A stretch of 64,000 bases of DNA, taken from contig NC_079881.1 of NCBI RefSeq assembly GCF_029227915.1, positions 9,116,001-9,180,000 of the forward strand, given 5' to 3'. Below, piece after piece: positions 24,020-38,609 of this stretch. The translations under genes were made by a program, and so were the position numbers. Below the pieces are notes generated by a model, which was not told where the DNA came from, made no database searches, and saw nothing but the letters and a program-made list of their open reading frames with translations. Origin of the DNA: Hydractinia symbiolongicarpus (lineage: Eukaryota > Cnidaria > Hydrozoa > Anthoathecata > Hydractiniidae). The number at the start of each line of letters is the position of its first letter. The stretch's first letter is position 1.

Positions 24020-24948
24020 TTAAAACTTTTGTACTTCAGCAGCATGCAATTGAAGAAGTTCTTCAACTTCCTCAATCGCAGCCGCGACTTTCAATTTCTT
24101 TTTGGAAAGCTTTCTTGGAAAGATTTTGCAAAAGAAATTGTTACGCAAAACCTTTGTAACACCATCACACTTTTTGCGAAGCACGGTGGTGAAGCTTATT
24201 GTTTCTTGTTTACATTTCTTATATCGTTCATCTTGCTCAGCAAGTTTTTTCTTAAGATTCTCTATGGCATCCTTTTGATAAGCACCATTAACCTCCAGCT
24301 CTTTCATTTTGCATTCCATATTGAAAATGCACCGATTCAATCCATCGTTTTCCTTTGCAAAAACATTACGTTCACCTGTCACCTTCTCGAGTAGTTCTTC
24401 AACTTTGATTCTTTTCATCTTTTCACTCTCACAATCTTCAACAGCTTCCGCAGCCATCTTTTCCACAGGTTTTATTGCCTGCTGAATGATTTCTGGAATC
24501 GCATTTACTTTTGTGCTTAATTGGTCGAATACTGCATCACATTCTTTGTTACAATCTTTGATTACTTGCTCTAGATGTTGAATCTGCTGCAGATGCTTTT
24601 TATTTATGTCTTCGTTCTCCTTTCTACTTTTCTTCTCTCCTTCGAGAGCTTGAGTTAAAGATGTTAACTTGTCTTCATAAACTTCGTTCATTTCCTGAAA
24701 AATAAAGTAAATTCGCGTTAACAAATTGTAGCGAGATGCAAAAAATTCTTTTGTGTGTCGTTTTGCCACTCCATTTGTTTAGACTTTACCATGTATTTCA
24801 AAAAATGATGAAAAAGTTAGGGTCTAACAGGATGATGTTACACCGAAATTATAAGCTCTGTTTCAAATTTTGTCACCTTTTTTACAGGTTTCATGTCAGC
24901 AACATTATAGCTGCTAGTTTCCATTCTAGAAGGCAGTATCACTTCCAT
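24020..24948 (-). CDS. Coiled-coil protein, array copy 8
   Basis: Exons are 24877-24948 and 24020-24694. The protein is the majority form. Just upstream of exon 1 it carries TTTGCACGATG (others TTTGCGCGATG) and AAATGACAAG (others AAATGGCAAG). Copy 11 shares both changes. Confidence 0.65.
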
Positions 24949-26296
24949 CTGTCACTGAGTATTTGCACGATGTAAAAGACGTTATTTGACGTCAAATGTT
25001 TTGCTATTAACCTGACGTAATAGTTCAAAATGGTTACCAGATACTTAGAAATGACAAGTAAAATGAGCCTAAAGCATGATTTCGCAAATAGAAGCCATGA
25101 GAAAATACACCCGATACGTAAAAAATAACAAAGCGTCCCATTTGTTAAATGAGAAGCGCGTGAGGGATTCCAAAAACATATATCGCAGAGAGAACATGCT
25201 CCATTTCTTGGTTGTTTTAGTCACACAGTTTTGTGTCATCGCACACCTATTTCCAATGCGCCCAATGCATTTGCGACACATCTAAAGCTTGCACTCCTTT
25301 CTTTTGCTAATGTAAAGTCAACAGCCGAGTGGATTGCTTGGGGGGTCCAGGGGGGCAGCGCCCACCAGGCGGGATTTGCATATGATGTCAAAGTATATTA
25401 GAAGAAGCAAAAGTTTAAAAGAGCTGGGAACAGAATTTTAGGATTGGTCAGAGCATGGGCATATCACATTTTAAGTCTAGCCGCTTCCTAAATTTGGTCA
25501 ATGTTGGCGACTTAAATTCAGTTGAAAGTTTTCTCGTCCATATAGACACGGAGAACAGACGAAACGGTGAGGAAATTCAATAAAACATTGTAATAAAATG
25601 TATTATTGGAATATATTTACAAAACATAATTTACAAAAAATAATAGACGTATATCCCACCCAACCTTTATCACAAAAAGACCTTTATAAAACCTATTAAC
25701 ACGATGAGAATTAAAGACAAGAATTAATGGAAACAAAATAAGGCTTCGTCGGGTATTTGCCGCCGTTCCACAACAAAATCTTACGAATACTTCCATTTTT
25801 AGTCCAGTCTCTATAAGCAAAAAGAAGTGGCCGGTAAAACCTCACAAAACCAAAGAAAATTTTAAAAGCGAATCGAAGAATAAAAAATATTAAAGAGATA
25901 CTTTATCAGGACAAGTATGCTATCAGGATTGATCTTTAATTTAGCGAAATAACTCAAGCTTCTGTTGCCGCCTATTCACAAAAACTTGACAGTGATCACA
26001 CTAAGAAAAAAAACGCATCAGTCTAAAATACTTGTTAAAAGTATTTTATGGGTGCGTGACGATAGCATGGACTTTGAAAATGCCTAGAGAAAATATTTTC
26101 CAAAAAATTCAGAGAAAAGACTTCGGAAAAAACAAAAAAGAGTCAGAAAAAGCATCATGGAAGAAATTGAGAAAAAATTAATCAGAAAAACGGATTCAGA
26201 AAAAACTAATCGGGAAAAAAACAATTTTAAAAGAAAATTAAAAAAAAAACAGATTTAGAAAAAAATGGATAAAGGTAGGGTAGGGTAAGGGAAGAA

Positions 26297-27225
26297 TTAA
26301 AACTTTTGTACTTCAGCAGCATGCAATTGAAGAAGTTCTTCAACTTCCTCAATCGCAGCCGCGACTTTCAATTTCTTTTTGGAAAGCTTTCTTGGAAAGA
26401 TTTTGCAAAAGAAATTGTTACGCAAAACCTTTGTAACACCATCACACTTTTTGCGAAGCACGGTGGTGAAGCTTATTGTTTCTTGTTTACATTTCTTATA
26501 TCGTTCATCTTGCTCAGCAAGTTTTTTCTTAAGATTCTCTATGGCATCCTTTTGATAAGCACCATTAACCTCCAGCTCTTTCATTTTGCATTCCATATTG
26601 AAAATGCACCGATTCAATCCATCGTTTTCCTTTGCAAAAACATTACGTTCACCTGTCACCTTCTCGAGTAGTTCTTCAACTTTGATTCTTTTCATCTTTT
26701 CACTCTCACAATCTTCAACAGCTTCCGCAGCCATCTTTTCCACAGGTTTTATTGCCTGCTGAATGATTTCTGGAATCGCATTTACTTTTGTGCTTAATTG
26801 GTCGAATACTGCATCACATTCTTTGTTACAATCTTTGATTACTTGCTCTAGATGTTGATTCTGCTGCAGATGCTTTTTATTTATGTCTTCGTTCTCCTTT
26901 CTACTTTTCTTCTCTCCTTCGAGAGCTTGAGTTAAAGATGTTAACTTGTCTTCATAAACTTCGTTCATTTCCTGAAAAATAAAGTAAATTCGCGTTAACA
27001 AATTGTAGCGAGATGCAAAAAATTCTTTTGTGTGTCGTTTTGCCACTCCATTTGTTTAGACTTTACCATGTATTTCAAAAAATGATGAAAAAGTTAGGGT
27101 CTAACAGGATGATGTTACACCGAAATTATAAGCTCTGTTTCAAATTTTGTCACCTTTTTTACAGGTTTCATGTCAGCAACATTATAGCTGCTAGTTTCCA
27201 TTCTAGAAGGCAGTATCACTTCCAT
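26297..27225 (-). CDS. Coiled-coil protein, array copy 9
   Basis: Exons are 27154-27225 and 26297-26971. It has Ile62 to Asn in the first coiled coil, shared only with copy 16. Its upstream spacer is a hybrid: the left-class form CGATGCGCCC next to the right-class GTCATCGCAC, so it looks like a recombinant unit. Confidence 0.65.
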
Positions 27226-28572
27226 CTGTCACTGAGTATTTGCGCGATGTAAAAGACGTTATTTGACGTCAAATGTTTTGCTATTAACCTGACGTAATAG
27301 TTCAAAATGGTTACCAGATACTTAGAAATGGCAAGTAAAATGAGCCTAAAGCATGATTTCGCAAATAGAAGCCATGAGAAAATACACCCGATACGTAAAA
27401 AATAACAAAGCGTCCCATTTGTTAAATGAGAAGCGCGTGAGGGATTCCAAAAACATATATCGCAGAGAGAACATGCTCCATTTCTTGGTTGTTTTAGTCA
27501 CACAGTTTTGTGTCATCGCACACCTATTTCGATGCGCCCAATGCATTTGCGACACATCTAAAGCTTGCACTCCTTTCTTTTGCTAATGTAAAGTCAACAG
27601 CCGAGTGGATTGCCCGGGGGGTCCAGGGGGGCAGCGCCCACCAGGCGGGATTTGCATATGATGTCAAAGTATATTAGAAGAAGCAAAAGTTTAAAAGAGC
27701 TGGGAACAGAATTTTAGGATTGGTCAGAGCATGGGCATATCACATTTTAAGTCTAGCCGCTTCCTAAATTTGGTCAATGTTGGCGACTTAAATTCAGTTG
27801 AAAGTTTTCTCGTCCATATAGACACGGAGAACAGACGAAACGGTGAGGAAATTCAATAAAACATTGTAATAAAATGTATTATTGGAATATATTTACAAAA
27901 CATAATTTACAAAAAATAATAGACGTATATCCCACCCAACCTTTATCACAAAAAGACCTTTATAAAACCTATTAACACGATGAGAATTAAAGACAAGAAT
28001 TAATGGAAACAAAATAAGGCTTCGTCGGGTATTTGCCGCCGTTCCACAACAAAATCTTACGAATACTTCCATTTTTAGTCCAGTCTCTATAAGCAAAAAG
28101 AAGTGGCCGGTAAAACCTCACAAAACCAAAGAAAATTTTAAAAGCGAATCGAAGAATAAAAAATATTAAAGAGATACTTTATCAGGACAAGTATGCTATC
28201 AGGATTGATCTTTAATTTAGCGAAATAACTCAAGCTTCTGTTGCCGCCTATTCACAAAAACTTGACAGTGATCACACTAAGAAAAAAAACGCATCAGTCT
28301 AAAATACTTGTTAAAAGTATTTTATGGGTGCGTGACGATAGCATGGACTTTGAAAATGCCTAGAGAAAATATTTTCCAAAAAATTCAGAGAAAAGACTTC
28401 GGAAAAAACAAAAAAGAGTCAGAAAAAGCATCATGGAAGAAATTGAGAAAAAATTAATCAGAAAAACGGATTCAGAAAAAACTAATCGGGAAAAAAACAA
28501 TTTTAAAAGAAAATTAAAAAAAAAACAGATTTAGAAAAAAATGGATAAAGGTAGGGTAGGGTAAGGGAAGAA

Positions 28573-29501
28573 TTAAAACTTTTGTACTTCAGCAGCATGC
28601 AATTGAAGAAGTTCTTCAACTTCCTCAATCGCAGCCGCGACTTTCAATTTCTTTTTGGAAAGCTTTCTTGGAAAGATTTTGCAAAAGAAATTGTTACGCA
28701 AAACCTTTGTAACACCATCACACTTTTTGCGAAGCACGGTGGTGAAGCTTATTGTTTCTTGTTTACATTTCTTATATCGTTCATCTTGCTCAGCAAGTTT
28801 TTTCTTAAGATTCTCTATGGCATCCTTTTGATAAGCACCATTAACCTCCAGCTCTTTCATTTTGCATTCCATATTGAAAATGCACCGATTCAATCCATCG
28901 TTTTCCTTTGCAAAAACATTACGTTCACCTGTCACCTTCTCGAGTAGTTCTTCAACTTTGATTCTTTTCATCTTTTCACTCTCACAATCTTCAACAGCTT
29001 CCGCAGCCATCTTTTCCACAGGTTTTATTGCCTGCTGAATGATTTCTGGAATCGCATTTACTTTTGTGCTTAATTGGTCGAATACTGCATCACATTCTTT
29101 GTTACAATCTTTGATTACTTGCTCTAGATGTTGAATCTGCTGCAGATGCTTTTTATTTATGTCTTCGTTCTCCTTTCTACTTTTCTTCTCTCCTTCGAGA
29201 GCTTGAGTTAAAGATGTTAACTTGTCTTCATAAACTTCGTTCATTTCCTGAAAAATAAAGTAAATTCGCGTTAACAAATTGTAGCGAGATGCAAAAAATT
29301 CTTTTGTGTGTCGTTTTGCCACTCCATTTGTTTAGACTTTACCATGTATTTCAAAAAATGATGAAAAAGTTAGGGTCTAACAGGATGATGTTACACCGAA
29401 ATTATAAGCTCTGTTTCAAATTTTGTCACCTTTTTTACAGGTTTCATGTCAGCAACATTATAGCTGCTAGTTTCCATTCTAGAAGGCAGTATCACTTCCA
29501 T
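28573..29501 (-). CDS. Coiled-coil protein, array copy 10
   Basis: Exons are 29430-29501 and 28573-29247. The protein is the majority form. No change from the consensus of units 10 to 16 was seen in its exons. Confidence 0.65.
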
Positions 29502-30849
29502 CTGTCACTGAGTATTTGCGCGATGTAAAAGACGTTATTTGACGTCAAATGTTTTGCTATTAACCTGACGTAATAGTTCAAAATGGTTACCAGATACTTA
29601 GAAATGGCAAGTAAAATGAGCCTAAAGCATGATTTCGCAAATAGAAGCCATGAGAAAATACACCCGATACGTAAAAAATAACAAAGCGTCCCATTTGTTA
29701 AATGAGAAGCGCGTGAGGGATTCCAAAAACATATATCGCAGAGAGAACATGCTCCATTTCTTGGTTGTTTTAGTCACACAGTTTTGTGTCATCGCACACC
29801 TATTTCCAATGCGCCCAATGCATTTGCGACACATCTAAAGCTTGCACTCCTTTCTTTTGCTAATGTAAAGTCAACAGCCGAGTGGATTGCTTGGGGGGTC
29901 CAGGGGGGCAGCGCCCACCAGGCGGGATTTGCATATGATGTCAAAGTATATTAGAAGAAGCAAAAGTTTAAAAGAGCTGGGAACAGAATTTTAGGATTGG
30001 TCAGAGCATGGGCATATCACATTTTAAGTCTAGCCGCTTCCTAAATTTGGTCAATGTTGGCGACTTAAATTCAGTTGAAAGTTTTCTCGTCCATATAGAC
30101 ACGGAGAACAGACGAAACGGTGAGGAAATTCAATAAAACATTGTAATAAAATGTATTATTGGAATATATTTACAAAACATAATTTACAAAAAATAATAGA
30201 CGTATATCCCACCCAACCTTTATCACAAAAAGACCTTTATAAAACCTATTAACACGATGAGAATTAAAGACAAGAATTAATGGAAACAAAATAAGGCTTC
30301 GTCGGGTATTTGCCGCCGTTCCACAACAAAATCTTACGAATACTTCCATTTTTAGTCCAGTCTCTATAAGCAAAAAGAAGTGGCCGGTAAAACCTCACAA
30401 AACCAAAGAAAATTTTAAAAGCGAATCGAAGAATAAAAAATATTAAAGAGATACTTTATCAGGACAAGTATGCTATCAGGATTGATCTTTAATTTAGCGA
30501 AATAACTCAAGCTTCTGTTGCCGCCTATTCACAAAAACTTGACAGTGATCACACTAAGAAAAAAAACGCATCAGTCTAAAATACTTGTTAAAAGTATTTT
30601 ATGGGTGCGTGACGATAGCATGGACTTTGAAAATGCCTAGAGAAAATATTTTCCAAAAAATTCAGAGAAAAGACTTCGGAAAAAACAAAAAAGAGTCAGA
30701 AAAAGCATCATGGAAGAAATTGAGAAAAAATTAATCAGAAAAACGGATTCAGAAAAAACTAATCGGGAAAAAAACAATTTTAAAAGAAAATTAAAAAAAA
30801 AACAGATTTAGAAAAAAATGGATAAAGGTAGGGTAGGGTAAGGGAAGAA

Positions 30850-31778
30850 TTAAAACTTTTGTACTTCAGCAGCATGCAATTGAAGAAGTTCTTCAACTTC
30901 CTCAATCGCAGCCGCGACTTTCAATTTCTTTTTGGAAAGCTTTCTTGGAAAGATTTTGCAAAAGAAATTGTTACGCAAAACCTTTGTAACACCATCACAC
31001 TTTTTGCGAAGCACGGTGGTGAAGCTTATTGTTTCTTGTTTACATTTCTTATATCGTTCATCTTGCTCAGCAAGTTTTTTCTTAAGATTCTCTATGGCAT
31101 CCTTTTGATAAGCACCATTAACCTCCAGCTCTTTCATTTTGCATTCCATATTGAAAATGCACCGATTCAATCCATCGTTTTCCTTTGCAAAAACATTACG
31201 TTCACCTGTCACCTTCTCGAGTAGTTCTTCAACTTTGATTCTTTTCATCTTTTCACTCTCACAATCTTCAACAGCTTCCGCAGCCATCTTTTCCACAGGT
31301 TTTATTGCCTGCTGAATGATTTCTGGAATCGCATTTACTTTTGTGCTTAATTGGTCGAATACTGCATCACATTCTTTGTTACAATCTTTGATTACTTGCT
31401 CTAGATGTTGAATCTGCTGCAGATGCTTTTTATTTATGTCTTCGTTCTCCTTTCTACTTTTCTTCTCTCCTTCGAGAGCTTGAGTTAAAGATGTTAACTT
31501 GTCTTCATAAACTTCGTTCATTTCCTGAAAAATAAAGTAAATTCGCGTTAACAAATTGTAGCGAGATGCAAAAAATTCTTTTGTGTGTCGTTTTGCCACT
31601 CCATTTGTTTAGACTTTACCATGTATTTCAAAAAATGATGAAAAAGTTAGGGTCTAACAGGATGATGTTACACCGAAATTATAAGCTCTGTTTCAAATTT
31701 TCTCACCTTTTTTACAGGTTTCATGTCAGCAACATTATAGCTGCTAGTTTCCATTCTAGAAGGCAGTATCACTTCCAT
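30850..31778 (-). CDS. Coiled-coil protein, array copy 11
   Basis: Exons are 31707-31778 and 30850-31524. The protein is the majority form. A base change next to exon 1 turns the donor GTGACA into GTGAGA, closer to the splice consensus. It shares two upstream variants with copy 8. Confidence 0.65.
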
Positions 31779-33126
31779 CTGTCACTGAGTATTTGCACGA
31801 TGTAAAAGACGTTATTTGACGTCAAATGTTTTGCTATTAACCTGACGTAATAGTTCAAAATGGTTACCAGATACTTAGAAATGACAAGTAAAATGAGCCT
31901 AAAGCATGATTTCGCAAATAGAAGCCATGAGAAAATACACCCGATACGTAAAAAATAACAAAGCGTCCCATTTGTTAAATGAGAAGCGCGTGAGGGATTC
32001 CAAAAACATATATCGCAGAGAGAACATGCTCCATTTCTTGGTTGTTTTAGTCACACAGTTTTGTGTCATCGCACACCTATTTCCAATGCGCCCAATGCAT
32101 TTGCGACACATCTAAAGCTTGCACTCCTTTCTTTTGCTAATGTAAAGTCAACAGCCAAGTGGATTGCCCGGGGGGTCCAGGGGGGCAGCGCCCACCAGGC
32201 GGGATTTGCATATGATGTCAAAGTATATTAGAAGAAGCAAAAGTTTAAAAGAGCTGGGAACAGAATTTTAGGATTGGTCAGAGCATGGGCATATCACATT
32301 TTAAGTCTAGCCGCTTCCTAAATTTGGTCAATGTTGGCGACTTAAATTCAGTTGAAAGTTTTCTCGTCCATATAGACACGGAGAACAGACGAAACGGTGA
32401 GGAAATTCAATAAAACATTGTAATAAAATGTATTATTGGAATATATTTACAAAACATAATTTACAAAAAATAATAGACGTATATCCCACCCAACCTTTAT
32501 CACAAAAAGACCTTTATAAAACCTATTAACACGATGAGAATTAAAGACAAGAATTAATGGAAACAAAATAAGGCTTCGTCGGGTATTTGCCGCCGTTCCA
32601 CAACAAAATCTTACGAATACTTCCATTTTTAGTCCAGTCTCTATAAGCAAAAAGAAGTGGCCGGTAAAACCTCACAAAACCAAAGAAAATTTTAAAAGCG
32701 AATCGAAGAATAAAAAATATTAAAGAGATACTTTATCAGGACAAGTATGCTATCAGGATTGATCTTTAATTTAGCGAAATAACTCAAGCTTCTGTTGCCG
32801 CCTATTCACAAAAACTTGACAGTGATCACACTAAGAAAAAAAACGCATCAGTCTAAAATACTTGTTAAAAGTATTTTATGGGTGCGTGACGATAGCATGG
32901 ACTTTGAAAATGCCTAGAGAAAATATTTTCCAAAAAATTCAGAGAAAAGACTTCGGAAAAAACAAAAAAGAGTCAGAAAAAGCATCATGGAAGAAATTGA
33001 GAAAAAATTAATCAGAAAAACGGATTCAGAAAAAACTAATCGGGAAAAAAACAATTTTAAAAGAAAATTAAAAAAAAAACAGATTTAGAAAAAAATGGAT
33101 AAAGGTAGGGTAGGGTAAGGGAAGAA

Positions 33127-34055
33127 TTAAAACTTTTGTACTTCAGCAGCATGCAATTGAAGAAGTTCTTCAACTTCCTCAATCGCAGCCGCGACTTTCA
33201 ATTTCTTTTTGGAAAGCTTTCTTGGAAAGATTTTGCAAAAGAAATTGTTACGCAAAACCTTTGTAACACCATCACACTTTTTGCGAAGCACGGTGGTGAA
33301 GCTTATTGTTTCTTGTTTACATTTCTTATATCGTTCATCTTGCTCAGCAAGTTTTTTCTTAAGATTCTCTATGGCATCCTTTTGATAAGCACCATTAACC
33401 TCCAGCTCTTTCATTTTGCATTCCATATTGAAAATGCACCGATTCAATCCATCGTTTTCCTTTGCAAAAACATTACGTTCACCTGTCACCTTCTCGAGTA
33501 GTTCTTCAACTTTGATTCTTTTCATCTTTTCACTCTCACAATCTTCAACAGCTTCCGCAGCCATCTTTTCCACAGGTTTTATTGCCTGCTGAATGATTTC
33601 TGGAATCGCATTTACTTTTGTGCTTAATTGGTCGAATACTGCATCACATTCTTTGTTACAATCTTTGATTACTTGCTCTAGATGTTGAATCTGCTGCAGA
33701 TGCTTTTTATTTATGTCTTCGTTCTCCTTTCTACTTTTCTTCTCTCCTTCGAGAGCTTGAGTTAAAGATGTTAACTTGTCTTCATAAACTTCGTTCATTT
33801 CCTGAAAAATAAAGTAAATTCGCGTTAACAAATTGTAGCGAGATGCAAAAAATTCTTTTGTGTGTCGTTTTGCCACTCCATTTGTTTAGACTTTACCATG
33901 TATTTCAAAAAATGATGAAAAAGTTAGGGTCTAACAGGATGATGTTACACCGAAATTATAAGCTCTGTTTCAAATTTTGTCACCTTTTTTACAGGTTTCA
34001 TGTCAGCAACATTATAGCTGCTAGTTTCCATTCTAGAAGGCAGTATCACTTCCAT
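33127..34055 (-). CDS. Coiled-coil protein, array copy 12
   Basis: Exons are 33984-34055 and 33127-33801. The protein is the majority form. The spacer to its right has the older GGATCGGTC variant (34547-34555) surrounded by units with GGATTGGTC, a possible gene-conversion patch. Confidence 0.65.
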
Positions 34056-35403
34056 CTGTCACTGAGTATTTGCGCGATGTAAAAGACGTTATTTGACGTC
34101 AAATGTTTTGCTATTAACCTGACGTAATAGTTCAAAATGGTTACCAGATACTTAGAAATGGCAAGTAAAATGAGCCTAAAGCATGATTTCGCAAATAGAA
34201 GCCATGAGAAAATACACCCGATACGTAAAAAATAACAAAGCGTCCCATTTGTTAAATGAGAAGCGCGTGAGGGATTCCAAAAACATATATCGCAGAGAGA
34301 ACATGCTCCATTTCTTGGTTGTTTTAGTCACACAGTTTTGTGTCATCGCACACCTATTTCCAATGCGCCCAATGCATTTGCGACACATCTAAAGCTTGCA
34401 CTCCTTTCTTTTGCTAATGTAAAGTCAACAGCCGAGTGGATTGCTTGGGGGGTCCAGGGGGGCAGCGCCCACCAGGCGGGATTTGCATATGATGTCAAAG
34501 TATATTAGAAGAAGCAAAAGTTTAAAAGAGCTGGGAACAGAATTTTAGGATCGGTCAGAGCATGGGCATATCACATTTTAAGTCTAGCCGCTTCCAAAAT
34601 TTGGTCAATGTTGGCGACTTAAATTCAGTTGAAAGTTTTCTCGTCCATATAGACACGGAGAACAGACGAAACGGTGAGGAAATTCAATAAAACATTGTAA
34701 TAAAATGTATTATTGGAATATATTTACAAAACATAATTTACAAAAAATAATAGACGTATATCCCACCCAACCTTTATCACAAAAAGACCTTTATAAAACC
34801 TATTAACACGATGAGAATTAAAGACAAGAATTAATGGAAACAAAATAAGGCTTCGTCGGGTATTTGCCGCCGTTCCACAACAAAATCTTACGAATACTTC
34901 CATTTTTAGTCCAGTCTCTATAAGCAAAAAGAAGTGGCCGGTAAAACCTCACAAAACCAAAGAAAATTTTAAAAGCGAATCGAAGAATAAAAAATATTAA
35001 AGAGATACTTTATCAGGACAAGTATGCTATCAGGATTGATCTTTAATTTAGCGAAATAACTCAAGCTTCTGTTGCCGCCTATTCACAAAAACTTGACAGT
35101 GATCACACTAAGAAAAAAAACGCATCAGTCTAAAATACTTGTTAAAAGTATTTTATGGGTGCGTGACGATAGCATGGACTTTGAAAATGCCTAGAGAAAA
35201 TATTTTCCAAAAAATTCAGAGAAAAGACTTCGGAAAAAACAAAAAAGAGTCAGAAAAAGCATCATGGAAGAAATTGAGAAAAAATTAATCAGAAAAACGG
35301 ATTCAGAAAAAACTAATCGGGAAAAAAACAATTTTAAAAGAAAATTAAAAAAAAAACAGATTTAGAAAAAAATGGATAAAGGTAGGGTAGGGTAAGGGAA
35401 GAA

Positions 35404-36332
35404 TTAAAACTTTTGTACTTCAGCAGCATGCAATTGAAGAAGTTCTTCAACTTCCTCAATCGCAGCCGCGACTTTCAATTTCTTTTTGGAAAGCTTTCTT
35501 GGAAAGATTTTGCAAAAGAAATTGTTACGCAAAACCTTTGTAACACCATCACACTTTTTGCGAAGCACGGTGGTGAAGCTTATTGTTTCTTGTTTACATT
35601 TCTTATATCGTTCATCTTGCTCAGCAAGTTTTTTCTTAAGATTCTCTATGGCATCCTTTTGATAAGCACCATTAACCTCCAGCTCTTTCATTTTGCATTC
35701 CATATTGAAAATGCACCGATTCAATCCATCGTTTTCCTTTGCAAAAACATTACGTTCACCTGTCACCTTCTCGAGTAGTTCTTCAACTTTGATTCTTTTC
35801 ATCTTTTCACTCTCACAATCTTCAACAGCTTCCGCAGCCATCTTTTCCACAGGTTTTATTGCCTGCTGAATGATTTCTGGAATCGCATTTACTTTTGTGC
35901 TTAATTGGTCGAATACTGCATCACATTCTTTGTTACAATCTTTGATTACTTGCTCTAGATGTTGAATCTGCTGCAGATGCTTTTTATTTATGTCTTCGTT
36001 CTCCTTTCTACTTTTCTTCTCTCCTTCGAGAGCTTGAGTTAAAGATGTTAACTTGTCTTCATAAACTTCGTTCATTTCCTGAAAAATAAAGTAAATTCGC
36101 GTTAACAAATTGTAGCGAGATGCAAAAAATTCTTTTGTGTGTCGTTTTGCCACTCCATTTGTTTAGACTTTACCATGTATTTCAAAAAATGATGAAAAAG
36201 TTAGGGTCTAACAGGATGATGTTACACCGAAATTATAAGCTCTGTTTCAAATTTTGTCACCTTTTTTACAGGTTTCATGTCAGCAACATTATAGCTGCTA
36301 GTTTCCATTCTAGAAGGCAGTATCACTTCCAT
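35404..36332 (-). CDS. Coiled-coil protein, array copy 13
   Basis: Exons are 36261-36332 and 35404-36078. The protein is the majority form. The spacers on both sides share CTTCCAAAATTTGG, which other units have as CTTCCTAAATTTGG. Confidence 0.65.
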
Positions 36333-37680
36333 CTGTCACTGAGTATTTGCGCGATGTAAAAGACGTTATTTGACGTCAAATGTTTTGCTATTAACCTGAC
36401 GTAATAGTTCAAAATGGTTACCAGATACTTAGAAATGGCAAGTAAAATGAGCCTAAAGCATGATTTCGCAAATAGAAGCCATGAGAAAATACACCCGATA
36501 CGTAAAAAATAACAAAGCGTCCCATTTGTTAAATGAGAAGCGCGTGAGGGATTCCAAAAACATATATCGCAGAGAGAACATGCTCCATTTCTTGGTTGTT
36601 TTAGTCACACAGTTTTGTGTCATCGCACACCTATTTCCAATGCGCCCAATGCATTTGCGACACATCTAAAGCTTGCACTCCTTTCTTTTGCTAATGTAAA
36701 GTCAACAGCCGAGTGGATTGCTTGGGGGGTCCAGGGGGGCAGCGCCCACCAGGCGGGATTTGCATATGATGTCAAAGTATATTAGAAGAAGCAAAAGTTT
36801 AAAAGAGCTGGGAACAGAATTTTAGGATTGGTCAGAGCATGGGCATATCACATTTTAAGTCTAGCCGCTTCCAAAATTTGGTCAATGTTGGCGACTTAAA
36901 TTCAGTTGAAAGTTTTCTCGTCCATATAGACACGGAGAACAGACGAAACGGTGAGGAAATTCAATAAAACATTGTAATAAAATGTATTATTGGAATATAT
37001 TTACAAAACATAATTTACAAAAAATAATAGACGTATATCCCACCCAACCTTTATCACAAAAAGACCTTTATAAAACCTATTAACACGATGAGAATTAAAG
37101 ACAAGAATTAATGGAAACAAAATAAGGCTTCGTCGGGTATTTGCCGCCGTTCCACAACAAAATCTTACGAATACTTCCATTTTTAGTCCAGTCTCTATAA
37201 GCAAAAAGAAGTGGCCGGTAAAACCTCACAAAACCAAAGAAAATTTTAAAAGCGAATCGAAGAATAAAAAATATTAAAGAGATACTTTATCAGGACAAGT
37301 ATGCTATCAGGATTGATCTTTAATTTAGCGAAATAACTCAAGCTTCTGTTGCCGCCTATTCACAAAAACTTGACAGTGATCACACTAAGAAAAAAAACGC
37401 ATCAGTCTAAAATACTTGTTAAAAGTATTTTATGGGTGCGTGACGATAGCATGGACTTTGAAAATGCCTAGAGAAAATATTTTCCAAAAAATTCAGAGAA
37501 AAGACTTCGGAAAAAACAAAAAAGAGTCAGAAAAAGCATCATGGAAGAAATTGAGAAAAAATTAATCAGAAAAACGGATTCAGAAAAAACTAATCGGGAA
37601 AAAAACAATTTTAAAAGAAAATTAAAAAAAAAACAGATTTAGAAAAAAATGGATAAAGGTAGGGTAGGGTAAGGGAAGAA

Positions 37681-38609
37681 TTAAAACTTTTGTACTTCAG
37701 CAGCATGCAATTGAAGAAGTTCTTCAACTTCCTCAATCGCAGCCGCGACTTTCAATTTCTTTTTGGAAAGCTTTCTTGGAAAGATTTTGCAAAAGAAATT
37801 GTTACGCAAAACCTTTGTAACACCATCACACTTTTTGCGAAGCACGGTGGTGAAGCTTATTGTTTCTTGTTTACATTTCTTATATCGTTCATCTTGCTCA
37901 GCAAGTTTTTTCTTAAGATTCTCTATGGCATCCTTTTGATAAGCACCATTAACCTCCAGCTCTTTCATTTTGCATTCCATATTGAAAATGCACCGATTCA
38001 ATCCATCGTTTTCCTTTGCAAAAACATTACGTTCACCTGTCACCTTCTCGAGTAGTTCTTCAACTTTGATTCTTTTCATCTTTTCACTCTCACAATCTTC
38101 AACAGCTTCCGCAGCCATCTTTTCCACAGGTTTTATTGCCTGCTGAATGATTTCTGGAATCGCATTTACTTTTGTGCTTAATTGGTCGAATACTGCATCA
38201 CATTCTTTGTTACAATCTTTGATTACTTGCTCTAGATGTTGAATCTGCTGCAGATGCTTTTTATTTATGTCTTCGTTCTCCTTTCTACTTTTCTTCTCTC
38301 CTTCGAGAGCTTGAGTTAAAGATGTTAACTTGTCTTCATAAACTTCGTTCATTTCCTGAAAAATAAAGTAAATTCGCGTTAACAAATTGTAGCGAGATGC
38401 AAAAAATTCTTTTGTGTGTCGTTTTGCCACTCCATTTGTTTAGACTTTACCATGTATTTCAAAAAATGATGAAAAAGTTAGGGTCTAACAGGATGATGTT
38501 ACACCGAAATTATAAGCTCTGTTTCAAATTTTGTCACCTTTTTTACAGGTTTCATGTCAGCAACATTATAGCTGCTAGTTTCCATTCTAGAAGGCAGTAT
38601 CACTTCCAT
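37681..38609 (-). CDS. Coiled-coil protein, array copy 14
   Basis: Exons are 38538-38609 and 37681-38355. The protein is the majority form. The junction to its right reads GCCAAGTGG, as after copies 11 and 16, while other units have GCCGAGTGG. Confidence 0.65.
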
